From assembly GCF_048544455.1 (NCBI RefSeq), contig NC_133536.1:24616152-24680151 (forward strand): a stretch of 64,000 bases of DNA, in the 5' to 3' direction. The stretch is from Silene latifolia. Its lineage: Eukaryota; Streptophyta; Magnoliopsida; Caryophyllales; Caryophyllaceae. The translations under genes and the position numbers were made by a program. Below, in pieces: positions 23,893-36,869 of the stretch. The notes beneath the pieces were generated by a model, which was not told the DNA's origin, made no database searches, and saw only the letters and a program-made list of their open reading frames with translations. Numbering within the stretch: the first letter of the stretch is position 1; each line of letters starts with the position of its first letter.

Positions 23893-25382
23893 TCAATGGC
23901 ATTCTTCGATGCCGCGATCGTTGGTTAAATGGCCGGTGTGGCCGTGGTACTCACAAAGATCGGCTCGTGTCATCGTCACTTTTTGGCTTGGGGGTCTCTC
24001 CCACTTCGGCCCTCGTTTTGCTCGGGCGAAGACCTCGGCGGCTGATACGACGAGAGGGGTTTTATCACTATACCGCCTCTGGTGGTACGTTCCCGAACTC
24101 CACCCGGCGCCTGTCGAGTCCTGTTTCCTGGCAGACTTGTCCGACCGTGACCTATTATTCTCACGGCGTCTTTCATCGGACCGTGACCTGTTGTTGTCAC
24201 GACGTCTTTCATCCGGGTTGTCCTCCCGGTGGCTCTTCTTTTCGGTGGGCTCGGCCTCGCTGGGGCCTACCCATGTCTTGTGATAGTCTTCTACCTTGAT
24301 GGCCTGGTCGGCCATCCTCCTGGCGGCATCCAAACTCAGGCCTCCGCACTTGATGAGCTCATTTTTAAGTCTCCCCGGGAGGCCCTTCATCGCCGCGAAG
24401 GCCGCCAGTTCGGGATTAATTTCTCGAATCTGCTGGACCTTTCCATCGAACCTCTTCACATAGCTTCGTAGAGACTCGCCCCCCTCCTGTTTGATAGTTA
24501 GGAGGTCCGATGTCTCCACGGCCCTTCTCTTGTTGCAAGAGTACTGGGCTAGAAAGGCGTCTCTTAGGTCGGCGTAATAGTATACCGAGCCGTCGGGAAG
24601 CCCTTTGTACCAACTTTGAGCCATCCCATGCAAAGTTGTTGGGAAGACTCGGCACCAGACCTCATCGGGCTGTTCCCATACCGACATGTAAGACTCGAAA
24701 GCCTCGGCGTGGTCGGTTGGATCACTATCTCCTTTGTATGATAGGGGTGGCAACTTGAGCTTGGTTGGCACCGCACTTCTAGGACGTAGGCGTTGAGGGG
24801 TCGCGTCGACCACGTGTCGAACGACACGCGGCGATCGGCTCCTCGCATTCCTAATCCGGCTCCTCTCCTCGTAGCGGGAAGGACTCCTTCTTCGACTCGG
24901 ACTTCTTCTCCAACTCTGCCGAGTCGGACTCCTCGCTCCTTTGGGGTAAGCCTCGTTCGTGCTTTGCGGGGGACGCCGTCCTCCCATGAGCGCGGGAAGG
25001 ACTTAGGTCCACCACGCCCACTTTGGGCTCCCCCGGCGACTTGACCGGGTCAGCTTCTCCTAGTGCTCCGTTCAAATTTCTCGGAGTCATATTTTGGGCC
25101 CTGGTCTCCTGGACGGTTTCCGCCGCTCTTGTCGGCGTGACGGTGTGAGCAAAGCGTATTACTAATTAGGTCCAGACCATTTTCGCTTTTGCTATGTCAA
25201 CCACATGTCCCATGATGGTGACCTGGTTATCGGGCGGGCGCGTGTCCGGTATTATTGGCATCCCGAACTCCGGTTGGATTACTCCGCCGGTGGAGGGCCG
25301 CACGACTCGAGCAATTGTTGAAGGTATCATCTTGGTAGAATGGGGTTTCGTCGGTCACGACTGCGTCTTGTTGTTTTGACAT
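23893..25382 (-). pseudogene. Gag of Tat-like copy T1 (fossil)
   Basis: The main frame (24987-23893) has an Arg/Ser-rich N-terminal linker (SPSRRRSPSRYEERS). The retrotransposon gag domain follows (DHAEAFESYMSVWEQPDEVW; AQSWYKGLPDGSVYYYADLR; LRSYVKRFDGKVQQIREINP), and then a charged Arg-rich tail. The segment 25382-24990, starting at an ATG about 80 bp inside the primer site, matches the N-terminal gag part of copy T2. Gag forms the particle that packages the element RNA. It lies directly behind the 5' LTR, as usual. Confidence 0.8.
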
Positions 25383-25460
25383 CTTCTTAGCTTTTTGGGT
25401 GGGTTTTTGTTGTTTTTTTTTTTGTTTGGGAATGAATGTGACTAGCTTCTAGTAGCGCTT

Positions 25461-25479
25461 CCCCACAGACGGCGCCAAT
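25461..25479 (-). other. Primer binding site of copy T1
   Basis: On the - strand TTGGCGCCGTCTGTGGGG follows the LTR end. The first nine bases fit the 3' end of tRNA-Asp and the rest do not, so the primer tRNA cannot be named with certainty. Copy T2 has the same sequence at 40222-40240. Confidence 0.75.
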
Positions 25480-26085
25480 TGTTCCGGGTGTAATTCCAGA
25501 GCAGATCTTCGTTACCACCCGTTGCTTGTAGAATGATGTCCTTGGTTGAATCCTTCTTGTCTTTATCGTTCCTCTCGGCCTCTCCTGCAACAATGAACGA
25601 ACTGAGGGCTTGGCTTTGTGCCAAGCGTACTCACTCCGACGCTCAAGTCAGTAACTTAGGGGATAAGTTGTTCTTTTGCTAAATGTATATTGTAGAGAGA
25701 GAGGGAAGATTATACGAGATGAATAGTGTTTCTTAGGTTAAGTTGTGGATCCTTTCCTCAATGAAGGTTGAGGAGTATTTATAGACTTTCACCTTTTGTC
25801 ACGTAGTGGCCAAGTGGCCAAGTGGCTAGCAGGTGGAAAGACTGATCTACCCCTCGGCCGAGGGACCTATGGCAGGCCGGCGGGCCCTGTTGACCCGCCG
25901 CCGAGGGGTCTTGGATGTGAGTACGCGGTATGTGTCCCCTTACGGGCAAAGGTTGCCATGCCGAGACCAGTCCGACAGCCGATGGGCCGATCGGCTAAAG
26001 GCCGCATAAGTCGTTGACTTGCTGTGGATATTTTTGACCTTGCTCAATATGTTGACTTGGTCAGCGGTGCAGAATATGCCCCATC

Positions 26086-26086
<1 letters not shown>
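25480..26086 (-). repeat. 5' LTR of Tat-like copy T1
   Basis: This is the partner of 18131-18727, with the same ends and the same CCCTCGGCCGAGGG palindrome. It is followed at once by ATAAT and a (TAA)n run. Confidence 0.92.
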
Positions 26087-26160
<74 letters not shown>

Positions 26161-26350
26161 CATCATAGTAATGATAATAATAATAAATATTAATACCCTA
26201 ATATTGCCATTAATCATAATAATATAATAATAAATAGTAATATAATAAATATTTAAAAAAATAAAAATAAATTAATAACAATAGTAAATAAATTAATATA
26301 ATAATAATGATAACAATAAGAATATAAAATATTAATAATAATATTAATGT
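26087..26350. repeat. (TAA)n microsatellite, right of copy T1
   Basis: A clean (TAA)n run to about 26160 grades into decayed TAA-like DNA. Together with 18036-18130 it is the microsatellite into which the retroelement inserted. Confidence 0.9.
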
Positions 26351-26674
26351 TGAAATAAACTATTGTGAATCGAATCGAATCAATCGATCTCAATCGAATC
26401 AATCAATGGAGCTGAATCGAATCAATCAACTTAATAGAGTCAATCGAATCGAATCGAACTTATTAGAACTGAAATTAAGTCCAAAAGAACATGGCCTTAG
26501 TGCTAACAAATGAGCTATTTTTTAATGATGAAACCTTCTCATAGTGTGAAACCGTCTCACCCAAGAATTACTGGATTATTATATGAGGAAAGCTAGATTG
26601 TATTATCGAGTATTATTCACACACAGTATATTCATGGTACTCAAACTCTCAACTTTAAAAGTTTAAATTATTAA

Positions 26675-26706
26675 CTAGTTTAGATCCCGCGCAATAAATG
26701 CGCGGT
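26675..26706 (-). other. Helitron-like 3' terminus (hairpin plus CTAG)
   Basis: On the - strand a short hairpin (CCGCGCA...TGCGCGG) is followed eight bases later by CTAG and then T. That is the layout of a Helitron 3' end with its A/T insertion site. No coding part is linked to it, and the 5' end was not found. Confidence 0.45.
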
Positions 26707-26926
26707 ATTTATAGAGTTTTTATTTTTGTATTACTACTAAATTAACAACTCATTAAATTTTCATATTTCACGTCATTATATTTTGATATGAGAAAAAAAA
26801 AACTGAACCGTAAAATTATTCTAGAAAACCGAGTAAAATTAGAATGTAAAATAATGTAAGTATCTCATTAACGTAATCGTTCATTTTTCTCGTTATTGCA
26901 TTTTGTTTCGAGAAAAATGGATTACC

Positions 26927-28673
<1,747 letters not shown>

Positions 28674-28713
<40 letters not shown>
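28674..28713. repeat. (AT)n microsatellite
   Basis: About 20 AT units directly outside the right end of the 27054-28670 element. Confidence 0.97.
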
Positions 28714-28717
<4 letters not shown>

Positions 28718-29716
28718 TGGGTTGAAACGTTGTGGATGCGCCACGTGTCAACCCGGCCTTAAATACACTTATTAATTATAGCTGAAATTAAATACAAACA
28801 TAATAAATGCCGTATAAATCTCAGCAAAATATTAATTATTGTTTAATAAATTTTATTATAAAATTATATTAAATAATTACGGTGATTTGATTCTAAATTT
28901 ACTAAAAAGTTATTTTAATAAAAATTCTAAAATGTAAATAATTACGTTCATTGTGAAAAATGCTTTCAATTGAGTATAATTTTCATTATATTTATTGAAA
29001 TATTTATTTTGATATGTAGAGATGATTAAAGTGAGTGTCTCACAATGTTTTACATTTACGTAAAAAAACATTTTGAGAAAGTTATAAAACTTAGACTCTT
29101 AAATCCATTAAGAAAAATATATTTGGAAGAGTCATTGTATATATTAAAAACACAACTTCAAAAAAAACTTCTAAGAGATAAGTTTTTATAGTCTGGGAAT
29201 GAAAAAAATTATATTGGACAAATTAAATACATATGAGATTTTGATAGATTTCAATAGTGTGATAACGAGTATGTGTACGAGTGTGTATGTACATAGTGAT
29301 CGTGAGTGCATTTGAATAATCAAAACAAAAGTAATGACTATTAAGTAATATATAAGATAAACGACATGAAAAAGTAAAAAGCACGTTACATTTTTTTTAA
29401 TATCTTTAATTAAATATGTATAAGTCAAATATAAAATATTGATTATGACTAACCAAATACTCCGTATTACTTTTAGTTAAATATTTTATATGTTATCTTT
29501 TAAATACTTTGAAGCTAAACATCAAAAAATAATATTTGAGAAAGTTCAAACTATTATATTTACAGGTAATAAACTTTTAAACATCATTATATATAATTGT
29601 TTAAAAAAACAAAAGGTCCAAATTTCTCATAGATATGTTTGACACATATCACATGCAAGACACAATCAAAACATTTGAATAATTTGAGTTTGAACTCTAT
29701 ATGTTTGATAGATAAA
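28714..29716. other. AT-rich intergenic DNA, no gene seen
   Basis: The only notable item is a GC-richer patch at 28722-28762. The remainder is AT-rich with short, unconvincing frames on both strands. Confidence 0.6.
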
Positions 29717-30497
29717 CTAGTATAGCAACCCGTGCTATAGCACGGTAATTTTATAAAGGTTAATTCTAGAGATTTAGTGTATTAATATTATTTTAATAAA
29801 TTGAATATGAATAATGTAAATGTACTTTTATATATAAAACGTAATTACGTAACCATAAGAAATATTCTATATATGGAGGCATAGTGATTGACGACAATAT
29901 TATTATTGATTGTGTAGAATATTGTAGTAGAAATATTCCATATATGGGTTGACTAAAATATTTTGACTACAATATATTATAAGGGAATATTCTATAAGAG
30001 AATATTCCATATGGGGGGAAAGATGAGCGGGACACTTGAGCGGGAATAACACAATGTGTTATTCTTTTAGTCTATAGGAGATGTCACATGTTATGCATAA
30101 AAAATTAAAAATTACATAAAGTTATGTTTACATCATTTTGAATAAATATTAATTGATTTGAGATATAAAGTATCGTGAAATGATATAATTTGAGAACTTA
30201 TTGTTGATTGTTGTATTATTCGAATAAATTTTATTTTGATTAGTAAGATATTTCACCAGTCACAAATTTATTTATAAAACGTTGATCATGCATAATTAAT
30301 TATCAGTTATTAGTTTTAATTAAAACTCTTATGTATTTTATTTTAAAACATTGAAGTTAAACCTAAAAATATTAAATTTGAGAAAAAATTATTTATAAGA
30401 GAAAATATTGAAGGTCACATATGAATTATATAATTTTTTTTCAATTATAATCATAAAATATTAAAACAGGACGCGCGAAGCGCGGGATACTACCTAG
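29717..30497. mobile_element. Segment bounded by two outward-facing Helitron-like 3' ends
   Basis: At 29717-29745 the - strand reads hairpin (CCGTGCTATAGCACGG), nine bases, CTAG, then T. At 30473-30497 the + strand reads hairpin (CGCGC-GAA-GCGCG), GGATACTAC, CTAG, then T. Each looks like a Helitron 3' terminus, but they point away from each other. The 781 bp between are AT-rich with no protein. Confidence 0.4.
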
Positions 30498-30661
30498 TTA
30501 TTCTTGAAAACTGAGTAAAATTTTATTTCAAATTAATTGTCCTCTTTTAAAATTTAGTATACTACAATGGATTACCATTATTACCTCCTACATCTTTTAG
30601 CGCCACTTTCTCTATCAAAATGACATTATCCTTACGACTTTATTCTTCCTAATTAAAAGGT

Positions 30662-30880
30662 CAGTTTGTCTTATTGAAGACGGAGACTATCCGATCCGTC
30701 ACAAGTTGAAGACGGATAGTGTTCTTCTCACAATATCACAAGTGCATGAGAGGTCAAGTTGGGTGCTCCATTTAATTCTCACGTGATTTGCCACTTGCAT
30801 ATTGTGAGAGGGCCATTATCTGTTTTCAGCTTGTGACGGATAGTCTATCGAATAGTGTCCATCTTCAATGAGAATTTGTG
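30662..30880. mobile_element. Mutator-type fold-back MITE, 219 bp
   Basis: The two halves are near-complete inverted copies of each other (ATTGAAGACGG...TCCGTCACAAG on the left, mirrored on the right). The 9-bp sequence TTAAAAGGT is duplicated exactly at 30653-30661 and 30881-30889. It is too short to code and would fold into a long hairpin if transcribed. Confidence 0.88.
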
Positions 30881-30965
30881 TTAAAAGGTATAATAGTACA
30901 TAATTTTACCTTTATTCCTTAAATCTTGCCAAAACAGAAAGTAGGAAAATAAAAATCCAGTCAAA

Positions 30966-31376
30966 GGATGACAATTATGGCGTAAACCGAACCGACCCAA
31001 GGAAAAAATTCGATCCAAAACCAACTTTTAATAATCCATACCCGGTCCACTATTTTTTTAAAATCCATATCCAAATCCACTATTAGAAAACCCGAATTAA
31101 ATCCAATCCATTCGTACCAGATCCGATCCAATCAAATAATTTTGAAAATGTAGGCTTTATTGTACTTGAAATTTCAGTTTTGTCATATAAAATAAATTTT
31201 TTATATAACAAATTAAATTTTGGATCGGGTTATGAATTATATAGTGGGTCGGGTATAGATTTGGAAAAATTATAATGGATTGGGTACGGATTTTAAAATT
31301 TTGCATATGGATCAATGATTTTAGTGGATCAGTAATTCACTAGAATCTTGTCAAACCCGATCCATTGCCATCCCAT
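30966..31376. repeat. Possible hAT-like fold-back repeat
   Basis: The ends GGATGACAATTATGG and, reversed, GGGATGGCAATGGATCGG are similar. The interior is built from inverted GGATCGGGT and ACCCGATCC-like motifs. No target duplication was seen, so the limits are tentative. Confidence 0.35.
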
Positions 31377-32571
31377 GAGTGGACGTTTGCATGAATTGAA
31401 TTGAAGTAGGAAGATTATTTGGTTTGACTAATGGTGAATTGGTGATGATCTTATTTTGAATTGCGTGTGATGACGACATGTGATCTGGTAGAATTGAGGC
31501 TTGGTTTCATTTAGTCCCTTCTTGTTGATATTGTGAATTAGTTGCTCGTGATAAGGTAATCTATTCTACCGTTATAAATTCTCATTTGTGACGGATCAAA
31601 TAAAACCTACATAAATAGATAAAGACAAGTCATTTGTAATTCACTAAACACTCTAGTCTTATCTACTCATGTAGGTGAGTGATACATGACATGTCACAAA
31701 CTTGTGATAGATCATAAAGTCGATAACAGGTTCCATACTCGCAAGTCGCACCCATCTTAATTCCCAACTGAATTGCCAAACTTTTAGATCATAAAGTCGA
31801 TAACTAAAGAATGTTCCAAAACGTTACATTTGCATAACATTAATCGACCGACCAGCTGTAGAACTAGCAAAAGTTACAGGAGTTGTTCACTCCTCAACCA
31901 TGAGTCTACTAGACAAGATATTGCAAGAAGACTGAAAATGAAACAGTAATATCCATTTACTATGGAGCATTAGATACTACTCGGCATACGAGAATATAAC
32001 CTTAAATTAAGAGATACGGCAAAGCACAATGTAAATACATCAAGTTCAAACAAAAGCGCCAGTGTCGCTATCAGTACGACTAAGATGATCACATATTCAT
32101 CATGATCTTGTAACCGGGTCATTTGGATTAGGTCGGGCTAATTCGGTCAAAAATCCAGTCATTTTGGGTTTTACGTCTGTTTAAAAGATCCCTCACAAAG
32201 AACAAAGGTCGGGTTCTGATCGTGTTTGTTTGACTCTAGACCTTGTAACTAGGTCATTCGGATTAGGTCGGGCTAATTCGGCTTAGGACATTTCCGGTTT
32301 TTCATTTTTTTTCGGGTTAATTAGGGTCGGGTCAAGTCATTTTGGGTTTTACGTCTGTTTTGATATGTTGGTCGGGTTAGTACATAGAGAAAGCAATATA
32401 GTCAGGGGTGTCTAAGGCCACGGGCAACCACGGGCGTGGGAACCGGGCCTCCGCTTTTGGTCACCGTATTAAAAGCTTTTATTAATGAAATTCAATACAA
32501 ACTTCGAAGTATAATATACTTGTACATTTATAATTGGGGCCTCATTTTTACGTGTGGCACTGGGCTTCCAT
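31377..32571. other. Intergenic DNA with a dispersed direct repeat
   Basis: No gene is visible. Two direct repeats are clear: GGATTAGGTCGGGCTAATTC at 32124-32143 and again near 32260-32279, and TCATTTTGGGTTTTACGTCT at 32158-32177 and near 32337-32356. Elsewhere only short AT-rich frames occur. The last part is the 3' flank of the F-box gene. Confidence 0.6.
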
Positions 32572-34873
32572 TTATTTTAAGACGCCTCTGAATATAGGAT
32601 CATGAATATAATAGGACTCGTGGCCATAGTCAGCAGTGGAATCGTTAGGGTATAGAAGGTGCGTGTTCGCTAATCTTCTATCGAAATCTCCTGATAAATC
32701 AACGTGGAAGCAAGAACGTAAATCCAGGGATATAAGATGAGGGCATCTATCCAGAATTGCTTTCAAACCTTCATTGTTCATGCTGTTCCCAATTAGTTGA
32801 ACATGGCGTAGTTTAGGCATGCTTTTAGCAATGGCTAGAGCTCTCTCATTGCATATATAATATTTGTCACTACTCATGTAATATTCGTTATTACACATGT
32901 TATCTGGTACCTTACAACATAGACCGTTTAAGCCAAATGATGTCAATGAGGGGCAAGCATGGCCGATAGCTTCAACTGTCTTATATGAGAACGGACAACG
33001 TATCATCTGGATTTCCTCCAGCATTGGGAGCCTTTTTACTGCTTCAATCAGTCTTTCATCAGTCAAAGTATACAGATAGCCGAGACGCAGATGTTTAAGA
33101 TTCTTGCATCTGTTAGGATGTTTTCAGAAATACAAAGAATACAAATAAATAAAAAATGTACAAAATATTTAGGTGGTAGATCGGTAATTAGTACAGTAAT
33201 GAAAGTAAAATTGACAAAGGATGAAGTTGTTACTTGTTAAGGCTAAATGTTTAATCCATAAATCCAAAAAAATCACAAAATCTTGTTGCTAAAACCTCAA
33301 GACCAGCACCTGAAGAGCGAATGCTTATTATCAATCAGATCAAATTGGATATTCTTTATTTTTGAAACTCATAAATTGTTCTACATATATCCTAAATGCT
33401 AAAATTTGACAATTTTAAATATTTTATTTGGGCGGTTTTAGTTGATTACTCATCTAGAATACGTAAAGCTATAAAATAATTCTTTTTTTTTTCTTATATA
33501 CTCATCAATGAATTTTTGTGATAATATGTAACCAATAAAAAACTCAAATATGGACATTTGGGGTATTATAGGAACTAATGTGAGAGTCTAGATATATATC
33601 AGATGTTTCTTGAAAAATTGAGGTATATGATAGAATTTGAGAAAAAAAAACAGGTACACCATAGAAATCCCAATTTATATTTTCCCAAATAATATTTTAG
33701 GCAGCAGTACTTTTTAGGGCTTGCTTGGATTGAGGGTAATAGGAGGGGAATAAATAGGGGAGTAATATGTAAGGTGTATTTCCTATGTTTGGTATGCGGG
33801 TAATTATTCACCTCCTGGAATTATTACCCTTGTGAAGGGGTAATACATTACCCACCCTCCCCCCTGGGTAATGATTAAGGGAGTAAAAGATCTACTCATT
33901 AATCATTACTCTTATGCCAAACATATCACCAAGGAACTCATTACCCCACTAATTAATTTCCCCAGTAATTATCGCCCAATAAAACTTACCCCCTTAATAA
34001 TTCCATGGATTCCAGGCAAGCCCTTAGGAGTTCTCATGTTATCTAACATGTAACGGAGTAAAAGTTATGAATAATGAGGAATTGAAATGGCATATTTAAA
34101 TATCTCTAGATTCGTCTAAAAAAGCACCTAAAATGTACCGGGCTGTTTTGGCTGGCGCCTCATTCAGGGCGCTTTTTTAAACTAAGGATTGGATATCAAA
34201 AACTTCAATCGAATTGAATGCAGGTAGGATATTACATCAAATGGAATTTTCTAAATATTTTGTTCAGCCCTACCGGATATGTGTCAATTCTCAAACAACG
34301 AATACCATAAAACATACGGAGTAAATCATAACGAATAACATACTCCCTCCGTCCCATCCATTTGTTAGAAATTTAAAAATAAAAATTAAAAGAATAAACA
34401 AATTATTGGGACAGCAACACGATTACACAAAGCAGAAAGAGAATATAGGCGTACCTTTCAGAGATGTACGTCAAGGTTCTAAGCGGTATATCAGAATAAC
34501 TATAAGCAGGACGATATTCCAAATAGATATCAATCAAACCACCCGCACTCGAATCGATTGCGTAACGAGTCATATTATCGAGACTCCGCGGCAAATTAAC
34601 ATAACTACGACCGCTGGGAACAGTCATATTTATGGTTCTAAACGTGACGGGTTGTTTGCATATCCTGCGAAACAACATGCACACTTTCTGAACATTCTCA
34701 ATTATTTCAATTGTCAGCACCTTTGAAAAAATTAGGACCCATATATCTTCAAGTAGTTCTAACCAATTTGGGAATTGGGTTTTGTTTGTTTGAGGAATTA
34801 AATCGGTTTTTTGTTTCTTGTTTTTGGTTTGATTGGTTGACGATGAAGAATTAGGGTTTGAAATTGAGGACAT
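32572..34873 (-). CDS. F-box/LRR protein (SKIP19/FBL23-like), copy 2, apparently intact
   Basis: Exon 1 is 34455-34873 and exon 2 is 32572-33109, with donor GTACGC, acceptor CAG and the intron splitting an Arg codon. Together they give 957 bp, 318 residues plus stop, close to the usual length of the family. The F-box spans about residues 34-84 (LEDIWVLIFSKVLTIEIIEN; CMLFRRICKQPVTFRTINM). A segment typical of this family follows (RYAIDSSAGGLIDIYLEYRP), and leucine-rich repeats occupy exon 2 (CKNLKHLRLGYL; LPMLEEIQMIRCPF; CPHLISLDLRSCFHVDLSGD). By family it is the substrate receptor of an SCF-type ubiquitin ligase in nucleus or cytosol; its target is unknown. The start is the first ATG of an open frame beginning MSSISNP, shared with copy 1. 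The 1345-bp intron contains a Tourist-like MITE. Copy 1 is a tandem paralogue about 15 kb to the left on the same strand. Confidence 0.85.
33717..34023. mobile_element. Tourist-like (PIF/Harbinger) MITE, 307 bp
   Basis: The ends are inverted repeats beginning GGGCTTGC(T/C)TGGA, flanked by the duplicated TTA (33714-33716 and 34024-34026). The interior is rich in GGGTAAT and ATTACCC motifs. It lies in the intron of the intact F-box gene. Confidence 0.85.
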
Positions 34874-34939
34874 TGTTGGAGGGGAATTATTCGAAGTTCG
34901 GAATTTAAGAAGTTAGCGAGGGATAAATAGAGGCATTAG

Positions 34940-35525
34940 GGGGCGTTTGGTTCACATGAAGGTATCGGTATGGAATCAGGAATCAAACCAGGGTGGTATG
35001 GGTTTGAAACTCCATTCCTGATATCTTGTGTTTGGTTTAACTCTGGAATGAGAAATGAACTTTTTTTTTTTGTATGTCTATATTATTGATTGTACCATTT
35101 ACTTATGTATTTTTCTCCTTTAAATTTTCATATATTAATTAGTTAAAAACTTGAATATAGTTTTTTTTTTTACATATTTTAATCTTTTTTTAATATCTTA
35201 TTATTTCTATTCTTAAATATTATTAAAAATGTTCAAGAAAAATCATCGTTTGTATTTTTCACGGAAAAGAAAGAATTTGGGAAAAAAATAATTATGTATA
35301 TATTTAGTTTTTTGAGGAAAAAATAAATTTTTTTAATGCTAATTTTTTTCCAATACTCATCTTTGATATGATACCCAAGTATCATTCTCATACCCACCTC
35401 CCCCTTGGATATGAGAAACCCATACCTCATGGGTTTGAGGTATGGGTATTAAATTACAAAAATAGTGAACCAAACACAACTAAACCCATACCTTATACCT
35501 ACAATGTTTGAAACAAACACTCCCC
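34940..35525. mobile_element. Harbinger-like MITE upstream of the F-box gene
   Basis: The left end GGGGCGTTTGGTTCA and the reversed right end GGGGAGTGTTTGTTTCA match, and both arms contain GGTATGGG and CCCATACC motifs. A 3-bp TAG lies at each side (34937-34939; 35526-35528). It starts about 65 bp upstream of the F-box ATG and so sits in that gene's promoter or leader region. Confidence 0.7.
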
Positions 35526-35827
35526 TAGAGGGTTGCCGTCAGTTTAGGAGGTCGTGGGTTTATGCGTGATACTGTGATAGGATCCATATTCCATAGTAGT
35601 GCTTGAGCAAGTAGGTTTTATCTAAAACGTTTGTAACCCGAATTTTTTTGGTAACTACTTTTAAACTCGTACAAAAAAATGCACGGGCGAAACGGGCGTG
35701 TGTTTTTAAAAGTTATGATATTTTAAATGGTTTTATTGGATATACTATTGAGTTTATTTATGGTATAAATACATACTAAATTTAGATGGAGGATAATAAT
35801 TTTGTGATGGGTGCGTATTAAAAATAA

Positions 35828-36357
35828 GGGTTTTTTGTGAAAAACTACCTTATATTTAAGTGTATTTATAAAAATATTACCTTATATTATTTTTCTTGCT
35901 TTAGAGTACCATTATTTTCTCTTTTTTTTGTCAAAAACTACATATGCTGAAACTATGGCGAGATTTGATCGATTTAGCAACATTAACCTATCCCACATGA
36001 TTTTGATAACATCAAACAACAATGACCAACCGCGTCCAACCCATAATTTAACTTTACCTAAGCAAAATTTATGTTTTCACATTTCAGTAATAATTACGAA
36101 CATCTACTGAAGTTAACCGTAAGTCCGTAAGTACATTACGACTTACCAAAATCGTGCCTAAGCAAGATTAAAACATAAAAGAGTCAAGGGAGATAGGTTT
36201 AAGCCGGAAAACTGACCAAATTTGTCTAGATTCTTAGTGTATGTAGTTATTGACCAAGAATAAAGAAAACAAAGGTAGTAGAAAACAAAAAAATAATGTA
36301 AGGTAGTCTTTTTACAAATACCTCTAAATATAAGGTAGTTTTTGACAAAAAAAATCC
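35828..36357. mobile_element. Mutator-type MITE, 530 bp
   Basis: Inverted ends of about 75 bp share AAAAACTACCTTATATTTA and ACCTTA(T/C)ATTATTTTT. The 9-bp sequence TAAAAATAA is duplicated exactly at 35819-35827 and 36358-36366. The interior codes for nothing recognisable. About 150 bp to its left (35665-35700) lies a decayed Helitron-like hairpin (GTACAAAAAAATGCACGGG) without a clear CTAG. Confidence 0.88.
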
Positions 36358-36366
36358 TAAAAATAA

Positions 36367-36822
36367 AGGGAACAATAAAATTAGAATAAATATTAGTTTT
36401 AAGCTAACTATTAATTCATTTAACTGGGCCGAATATACAACTTAATCCATAGTCCATTATTATACCCTATATCAACTCATTTATAAAGATCCGCATATAT
36501 CATAATTTAAAACCCTAAAGCTCCTTCACCTACGGCACCATTTTTTCCATATGCTTGCTACATGCCTCTCTCATACCCCCCTCTTCCTTCATCAGTTCAT
36601 CACTCCATCATCTTTATTGAAATCTTAAACCAATCAGGCAATGTCATTTACATCTTTAATGCAATCTCCAACTTTTTTTTTATTTAGTTTTACAATTTCT
36701 TAAGCACAAATGATATCTACATAGTATAAAAGCCAAGTTTTTTCTTTGCTTCCCATTGACTGATGGAATTGAAAACACTTTTTTTTTAGTAGGGACTCCC
36801 ATGTTCATTGTAGCTATTTAAT

Positions 36823-36869
<47 letters not shown>

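Larger units (their letters stand above)
18131..26086 (-). mobile_element. Tat-like non-autonomous gypsy element (copy T1) inserted in (TAA)n
   Basis: LTRs of 597 and 607 bp (TG...CA ends) flank gag and protease-like remnants on the - strand, a tandem-repeat zone, and a convergent gene on the + strand. The primer binding site adjoins the right LTR and the polypurine tract adjoins the left one, so genomic RNA reads on the - strand. ATAAT is duplicated on both sides, within (TAA)n. No RT, RNase H or integrase core is present. The LTRs differ at roughly 15-20 places by eye, so the insertion is on the order of one million years old. Gag looks long and open, while the rest has several breaks. It is the same family as 39632-47474. 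Confidence 0.9.

Noticed and set aside
35665-35700. Possible further Helitron 3' end
   Set aside because: The hairpin GTACAAAAAAATGCAC is imperfect and no CTRR-T follows at the right distance.
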